From: Polyodon spathula
Taxonomy: Eukaryota > Chordata > Actinopteri > Acipenseriformes > Polyodontidae
NCBI RefSeq assembly: GCF_017654505.1
Contig: NC_054536.1
Span: 30,455,970-30,519,969 of the forward strand
Length of the DNA stretch: 64,000 nt
Reading direction: 5' to 3'
Below the pieces are notes generated by a model, which did no database searches, was not told the origin of the DNA, and saw only the letters and a list, made by a program, of their open reading frames with translations. Numbering within the stretch: position 1 is the stretch's first letter; each line of letters opens with the position of its first letter. Position numbers and translations under genes: made by a program. This document shows, in pieces, positions 58,471-64,000 of the stretch.

Positions 58471-58646
58471 CTCATGTGAACCATCCTGAAGAGTGCGCCG
58501 ACCAGGCTGCTGGAGACGCAGCCCATGGAACAGCATTGACTCAGGCAGGACAGCAGGTCGGAGGAGAGGGAGGGCAGGAAGTACAGCAGCTGGACCAGAT
58601 GCTGATGAGACTGGAGGGAGTAGGACAACACTGCCATCTTCTGGAT
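58471..58646 (-). CDS. most upstream exon seen of the minus-strand gene
   Basis: Acceptor TGTCTGTGCAG lies before 58646 and donor ATGAG|GTGGGT after 58471. The 176-bp exon reads IQKMAVLSYSLQSHQHLVQL, LYFLPSLSSDLLSCLSQCCS and MGCVSSSLVGALFRMVHM, leaving two bases. Leu/Ser-rich amphipathic helices again suggest a HEAT/ARM-type solenoid. The three-frame comparison favours this frame, though a second frame on the plus strand is also open. The gene's first exons must lie to the right, probably beyond the window or unrecognised in 58.7-64 kb. Confidence 0.6.
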
Positions 58647-58659
58647 CTGCACAGACATT

Positions 58660-59800
58660 GCATGACAGCATTAAAAACAGCACTGTGCTGCACAGCACAG
58701 CACTCCCTCATCCTGTATATGATAAACGTGACCTAAATCTACAGCATATGCATGTTAAAATGAAAGAATAACAGATATACCAAAGACTGCACAGAAGTAG
58801 TTGAATTCAGACTCAGCAGAAGCACTATACAAAAGTCATCCACTTTAAGGATTTGTAAGATTTGAAATTATTTTCACTTTTTCCCTTACCCTTTTATGCA
58901 TGACATTTTAAAAATAGCTCAGAAAAAAAGTAGTTTAGATACATAATATATTCTTCACAGAATTAATTCCCCCCCCAATTATTTCCCATTGCTTTATGTG
59001 TGTGCGTGTCTGGTGGTTGTGGGGGGGTGGCATCCTCATGAGGTCAACATGCATGAAAGGGTTAAACTTCAACTTTTATCTGCCACCATGTATTGTATGT
59101 CCTTATAAAAACTATTACTATGAAGTGTGGTTCTTTTTAACCAAAGCTAATAACCTTGTTCAGCTGAAATAGAGTTCTTCCTTTGGGCAGGAGTTTCAAT
59201 ATACAGTTTTATGTTGGCATGAAGAAAAACCCAGGATCGCTTTCTTTAAATAATAAAGAGAAAAGAGTAAAAAAGCACCAGAAGAGCATAAACTAGGCAA
59301 AGTTAAAACACAAAAGCGCTTTCCTTATCCCGGTCTTTCTTCAGACCAATCTGTAGCGATCAGAGACAGACACAAATTAGTTGCTTACGCACATATTGAT
59401 GTCATTCCGCAGCAGATAAAAGGAGTCTTGTATGGATGAAAGGCAGCATCTGAAGCTCACTCTTATATCACACAAGTCAGACTTTCCTCCCTTTCAGGGC
59501 AAGTATTCCACTTGAAAACAACATCAGAAGTTTTATAAACAGAGGACATCTGAGGCTGAGGATTGGTTTGATCTCACTTGTTGGGTGACGTTTTTAATCT
59601 AGGCCATGCAATCAATTGCTCGCTGTATACTTAAACAAGGATGAATTTAATAAAAGACCCAGATCTAAATTAAACTAGAAATGGGAGTTTTAACAAAAAC
59701 AAAAACAAAGCCTCCCCGAGTGCAAAAGGCTGAATGTGACATCAAACTATGCCACAAAACAATTTGGCAGTGAAATGGTTCATTTCTACTGGACATCACC
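58660..59800. other. non-coding, no gene seen
   Basis: No exon recognised. Confidence 0.5.
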
Positions 59801-59809
59801 TGCAATGGC

Positions 59810-60420
59810 AATTTATTGACAGAATCATAGAATGCAGCTGTGTACCAACTATAAAGACCCCATTTACAAGCACTTGGCCTGTATCATTGATACAGCCAGG
59901 GCTTAAAACAACTGAATAATTTATTTAATAACACTAATAATAGAACTTAAGTCATAAAATCAAAGAATACAGCTGTGTAACAAACATTAAGGGCTGGTTT
60001 CACTAATCTTGGACTACCTAATGTTATTTTACATAAGGTAGTCCAAGACTAGTGCTAATCAGGGTCTGTGAAACCAGTCTTATGACAGTATACTCAAAGT
60101 GTACTGTCTCTATGAAAACTTAAGTCACATGACCTCGATATGGCAGCCATATTAGGTTAGAGGTCAATGTCAAGTTGGCAACACATTCAACATGGAGGAT
60201 TTATATAAACCTGCAAATATGAAGTCGTTACGTCCAATGTTTTCTGATAATGAAAATAAAATAACAAAAAAGGCTTTGTTTTTCTTTTACGATCCATATT
60301 TTTTTATTTAAATCAAAAGAATCACAGAATGCATCTGTGCAACGAGCATGAAGTCAGTACCTCAAAGCATTAGGTCTTTATCAGTCAAAAAACATAAAGT
60401 CACATAACCCCAAATGAGAA
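59810..60420. repeat. diverged repeat cluster
   Basis: A segment like AATCAAAGAATACAGCTGTG occurs three times (about 59822, 59958 and 60317), each followed by a similar stretch. Between the second and third lie a hairpin MITE and a 50-bp piece shared with 10055-10105. Confidence 0.6.
59989..60082. mobile_element. 94-bp hairpin MITE
   Basis: Inverted ends AAGGGCTGGTTTCAC and (complement) AAGACTGGTTTCAC enclose an inner inverted repeat (TCTTGGACTACCT / AGGTAGTCCAAGA), so nearly the whole unit can fold back. Confidence 0.8.
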
Positions 60421-62090
60421 CTTCTACCCCTGTCTTAAGCCATATCTATGTATTAGAATCAACGTCTTTACAAGCTACAGCTGGAACTGACAGTTGAATT
60501 CAATAGTCTCACTCTCGCTGGTGCAACCAGTCTCCCATAAGGGGACAGGCTCTGAGCTTTGAAAGAGCCGGGTGCATACAAGGACACGGACTGAAAACAA
60601 AGATGGGCAATGGTCGCCATCTAGTGGGGGGTTGCAAAAACTACTTTAAGGTCTTAAAAATCAACAGCTATTTACAGAAACAACTTTGCAAAGCTACGCT
60701 GTGCTGTGCAGGATCTGCACAGATTTCTGCAGGCGGAGTTGAGTGACGTCAGGCAGCAGCCCTTGAAGGACACGCATCTCTGCGATTCTGGATAGAACTG
60801 TGGAAAATTCCACTACGTGAACAACGTCACCACTGTACTACTTCAGGACGAGAGACGCGTGGTGTATTGAGCTGCGTGTGACTTATGTTGTGATAAGACA
60901 ATTTCGCGACTTTTTTCTCTGAAAATCCCAGTTGTCTGCATTGAAAGTCTCTAGATTTGTCTCTAGTCAATACGCTAGGGAAACCAAAAGTCGCTGGATC
61001 TAGCGCCAAATCGTTACGTTGGCAACACTGCTTGCCCTTGCAGTGTGCGGTGGACGGGGAAAGTCGACGCTGTTAAGCGCTGAGTGCTTATGGTATAGCT
61101 CTAGTCGAGTAAAACAAAAATCACAATTCGTATTTTACTGTCAGGGATTAAGTGCATATGCGCTGTAAGAATTTTAAGGTATGACAGTATATTGTGATCA
61201 CGAGCCCCCCAAAAGCCAGACGAGCCGCTTTTGTGTCGGGACCCCGAGTTTGAGAAATGGTGATCTAAAGCATTCTATAAATTTGTCAGTCTTAAAGGTT
61301 TGATTTAAATTAATTCACAAATGTATAATTCCTCTCACGTGCTCATTGTCTTTATGGAGGATGGGAGAATGCATGTGCACAAGCCTTGTGCAAATCAGCG
61401 ATAATGATTTCACTTTAGCCCAGTCCTGTAGTGAGAAGATGGTTTTCAGGCACAGTTGACGATCTGCACTCCATTATCACTACTTCAGTTACAGTATTTT
61501 GTTTATTTCTCGCATGGTTTGTGCATCCTCCACCTGAAGACAAGGAGGGCACTTGAACTAGAGTAAGTGCATCAGACCTGTCTAATGTCAACTTATTCAT
61601 TCCAAATGGGTGACATTGTCTACAGAAATGCTATAATACTGTAAACATGTAAGAAAATGAGTAAAACGAGTAAAACAAATCTTGCAAAAATGAACTTGAA
61701 TAATATATATTTAAAGGTGGTCCTGTGGTTACATGTCATACCACCCCCCCCCCCCCCCCCCCATCCCCCGTATTGAACTTTCTCAACTTTTAATGGCAGA
61801 TTTGCATGTGTTGCTTGAATAGTTTCACCGGACAAGGGCATAAGGAATAGAGTTGCTTATTCTTAAACATGAATGGGGATCAGCCATCACATTGGTGAGT
61901 TACTGGTTTGTGTTCTGCATAACCATGTGAAGAAATGAGAGATCACAGGGTTTTGAAATTGAGGCTCTCATTCCTGTATGGCATGCCACATTATCATTTA
62001 AAGACATTTCTAAATAATTTTAAAATATCTAAAATACATACAAATTATTGAGCTAACAACTAGCAGCGAAGTGAACGCACTGAATTGTGA
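60420..62090. other. non-coding; orphan hAT-like end
   Basis: The CpG-rich 60700-61030 stretch ends GTTGGCAACACTG at 61030, which on the minus strand is a hAT-like start (CAGTGTTGCCAAC). I found no partner end. A poly-C tract lies at 61743-61762. No exon is recognised. Confidence 0.4.
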
Positions 62091-62094
62091 ATTA

Positions 62095-62510
62095 AGAAAA
62101 TCAGATATGGGAGCTCACGAACGGATGGCCTGACATTCTCCTCTAGAATCTTCTGATACAATGCAGAATTCATGGTTGTGTCAATGATGGCAAGCCACCC
62201 AGGTGAAGACCAAACTCACAAAGTTTCTGATCTTTACATAGGATGGGGCCTCCCAAACTCACCCCTGAAGATCTACCTCTATTTAAACACCTGATTGTTC
62301 CCTCAATTGAGCTGATAAAACCAGGGGTTCACTTACTTTTTCACATACCCTGAATCTTAATTACTCATTGTTTGTATAATTCATACATAGTTTTGTTTCA
62401 AAAGACATTGAATTAAGACTGGTTTTGACTCAAGAAGGCTATCACGGTAAAGCCATGAAATTTCCATAATTATCGTTGGGGTTCACAAACTTTTTTCGGC
62501 ACTATATAAA
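62095..62510 (-). mobile_element. internally deleted Tc1/mariner element
   Basis: On the minus strand the 5' end is at about 62508 (TATAGTGCCGAAAAAAGTTT), followed by the 5' untranslated region. The sequence then jumps straight into the transposase C-terminal half at about 62200-62110 (IDTTMNSALYQKILEENVRP), skipping the helix-turn-helix and first catalytic region. The 3' terminus is not found. It is a deletion derivative that could only move with help, if at all. Confidence 0.75.
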
Positions 62511-64000
62511 GAATCAGCACTGGGTCTGTGCATCAAATATGTGCCGCCCCCCCCCCCCCCCCCCCCCAGGAGAGGTTAATGTTTTTGCTAGGCTAGACAT
62601 GTCAAAAAGAGGTAAGAATTGAATTTGTGAGCATATTATCTTGTTGATCTGATATAGTGGTCTTCACCTCAAATTAACTATATGTGACATGTTTTCAAAC
62701 TATAAAGTTAGTTCAGTACAGGTAATGAACATTGAAAACAGTGACAGTGATTTTAGTTCTAATAATGCAACAGGAACAGCCTTTTGTTTTCATCATAGGA
62801 CCACCTTATCAAAGGACAGGTTGAGGATGTACTTAAATAAATATTTTTTTCCTTTTCCAAAGCATAAATTTTTTATATATATTTGAAAATTGTGAAAAAT
62901 ACCTACTGTACATTATTTCAGTAAAGTTTATAATCTGTGTGATTAAGACACACGCCATTCGCGCCACAAAGTAAAACACTAACACGTTAGAAAAGAAACA
63001 CATAGCTATTATGCATTTATTTATAAAAAGCTTGGAGAATAAGATGTCTGTTAGAAAGTGCTTACACAGTTTTATTTGTCCATATTTTATTGTGTGTGTA
63101 CAGGACATCTGTAATTACTCAAGCGAGCTGAACCACGCAGCTGTGAAAGAGAGGGATGCTGGGAAATGAAGTATTTCTTTTTTCACATTAATGCACAAGC
63201 ACAGCTTTCCAGTTCAGATGTGAAAAGGAAGCTATACCGGTAGGTTGTATACGCTGAGAACTATTGTATCCAACACCAGCCAGAACTGTTCAGATGACAC
63301 CTGCACACCACATCACCCTGGGGTGCTTTAACTAGGTGTGCTGTGTACAGACCACAAGAGTTTAAACAGAAGAAACATTTTAATTTAAGTCCTTTGCTCT
63401 TTAAGAATAAGGATTGTGTGCTTTTCTTAAAGAAAAATTGGACATCATACAATAAAATTTTACTGGTTTTGAAAAAGAGCAGTAACAAGTTAATCTACAA
63501 CATTCAGTTGGCAAAAAAAAAAAAAAAAAAACCCACAGCAATTACAGAACATAATAAAAACAAACTACAGCAGAACTAGTTCATATAACCATTTTGAACT
63601 TTAAAACCAAAATCAGAGCTAGTAGCTTAACATTTTAATGGCATTTCTGATAATAACAATATACAGTTCTGCATTCAAAATATTCAGTTTCCTTGAACTT
63701 GACAAGCAGTGCATTTCATGTACCATGTACATCCTAAAAAGTTGTAGACACCCTTGTTTGTTTGTTGTGCAACATTTGTTGCCCCTTTTTCCACACTCGG
63801 ACATCTGGCTTACTGAATATCTTACAGAGGAGGCAAGGGAGGCAGTGCAGCCTCAATTTCAAAGTGAAAAAAAAGGAAATTTCAACAATATTGGAAATTA
63901 CATAAGAAGACACAAGACACTGCACACCCATATGCCTACTGCATTATAACAGCAGAATCATCAGTAAAGTAAGACATATTTTCAAAGTTTCATATTATAA
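62511..64000. other. non-coding, no gene seen
   Basis: A poly-C tract at 62547-62568 and poly-A at 63513-63531. Short open frames have no motif; AT-rich throughout. Confidence 0.5.

Overview
The window looks like nuclear DNA of a vertebrate, most likely a ray-finned fish. Genes are split by kilobase introns, coding density is very low, and simple repeats are abundant ((CA)n at 29211, four (TA)n/(ATT)n-type tracts over 50 bp, several poly-G/C runs). The repeats mix Tc1/mariner, pogo/Tigger, hAT and piggyBac-like DNA transposons with Ty3/Gypsy retrotransposons, L2-type and other LINEs and tRNA-like SINEs. This mixture, and signs of gene decay, would fit a lineage with an old genome duplication such as sturgeon or paddlefish. 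That is inference; nothing in the window names the species. There is no prokaryotic or viral gene organisation, no rRNA or functional tRNA, and no CRISPR.

Left part (1-13.5 kb) is a transposon graveyard. A TTAA-flanked piggyBac-like shell (1335-5883) holds a Gypsy element on the minus strand whose integrase lies upstream of reverse transcriptase in one reading direction, the unusual Gmr1-type order. A short telomeric-repeat tract splits its integrase. Downstream are two decayed Tc1 transposases (7.7-8.6 kb plus, 10.0-10.6 kb minus), a LINE reverse transcriptase remnant (11.0-12.4 kb) and a hAT remnant with a BED-finger trace (12.4-13.5 kb).

Middle-left (14-28 kb) holds exon-like blocks on the plus strand (14485-15528, perhaps also 20790 and 24180) that would encode a basic, coiled-coil-like protein. 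The blocks are broken by frameshifts, so this looks like a pseudogene. Between them lie an L2-type LINE 3' part, a second Gypsy fragment with an altered RT active site, and an L2 tail.

Right part (28-59 kb) is dominated by one minus-strand gene. I can place five exons: 58471-58646, 49984-50117, 32770-32953, 30033-30243 and a terminal exon 28222-28332. They have canonical splice sites, and the phases of the last four agree. The protein is leucine-rich and helical (HEAT/ARM-like in feel); I cannot name it with confidence (MEI1 is an unverified guess). The third exon carries a 1-nt frameshift, so the copy is either decaying or mis-sequenced there. Its introns are filled with transposons: a Tigger derivative that keeps only the DNA-binding domain, a 746-bp non-autonomous hAT with intact 8-bp duplications, a 41-bp minisatellite, two elements with CTTTCACAC-type ends, a 544-bp fold-back element, and a nearly full-length Tc1 copy with two premature stops.

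The last 5 kb (59-64 kb) has no convincing exon. It contains a diverged repeat cluster with an embedded hairpin MITE, one orphan hAT-like terminus and an internally deleted Tc1 element.
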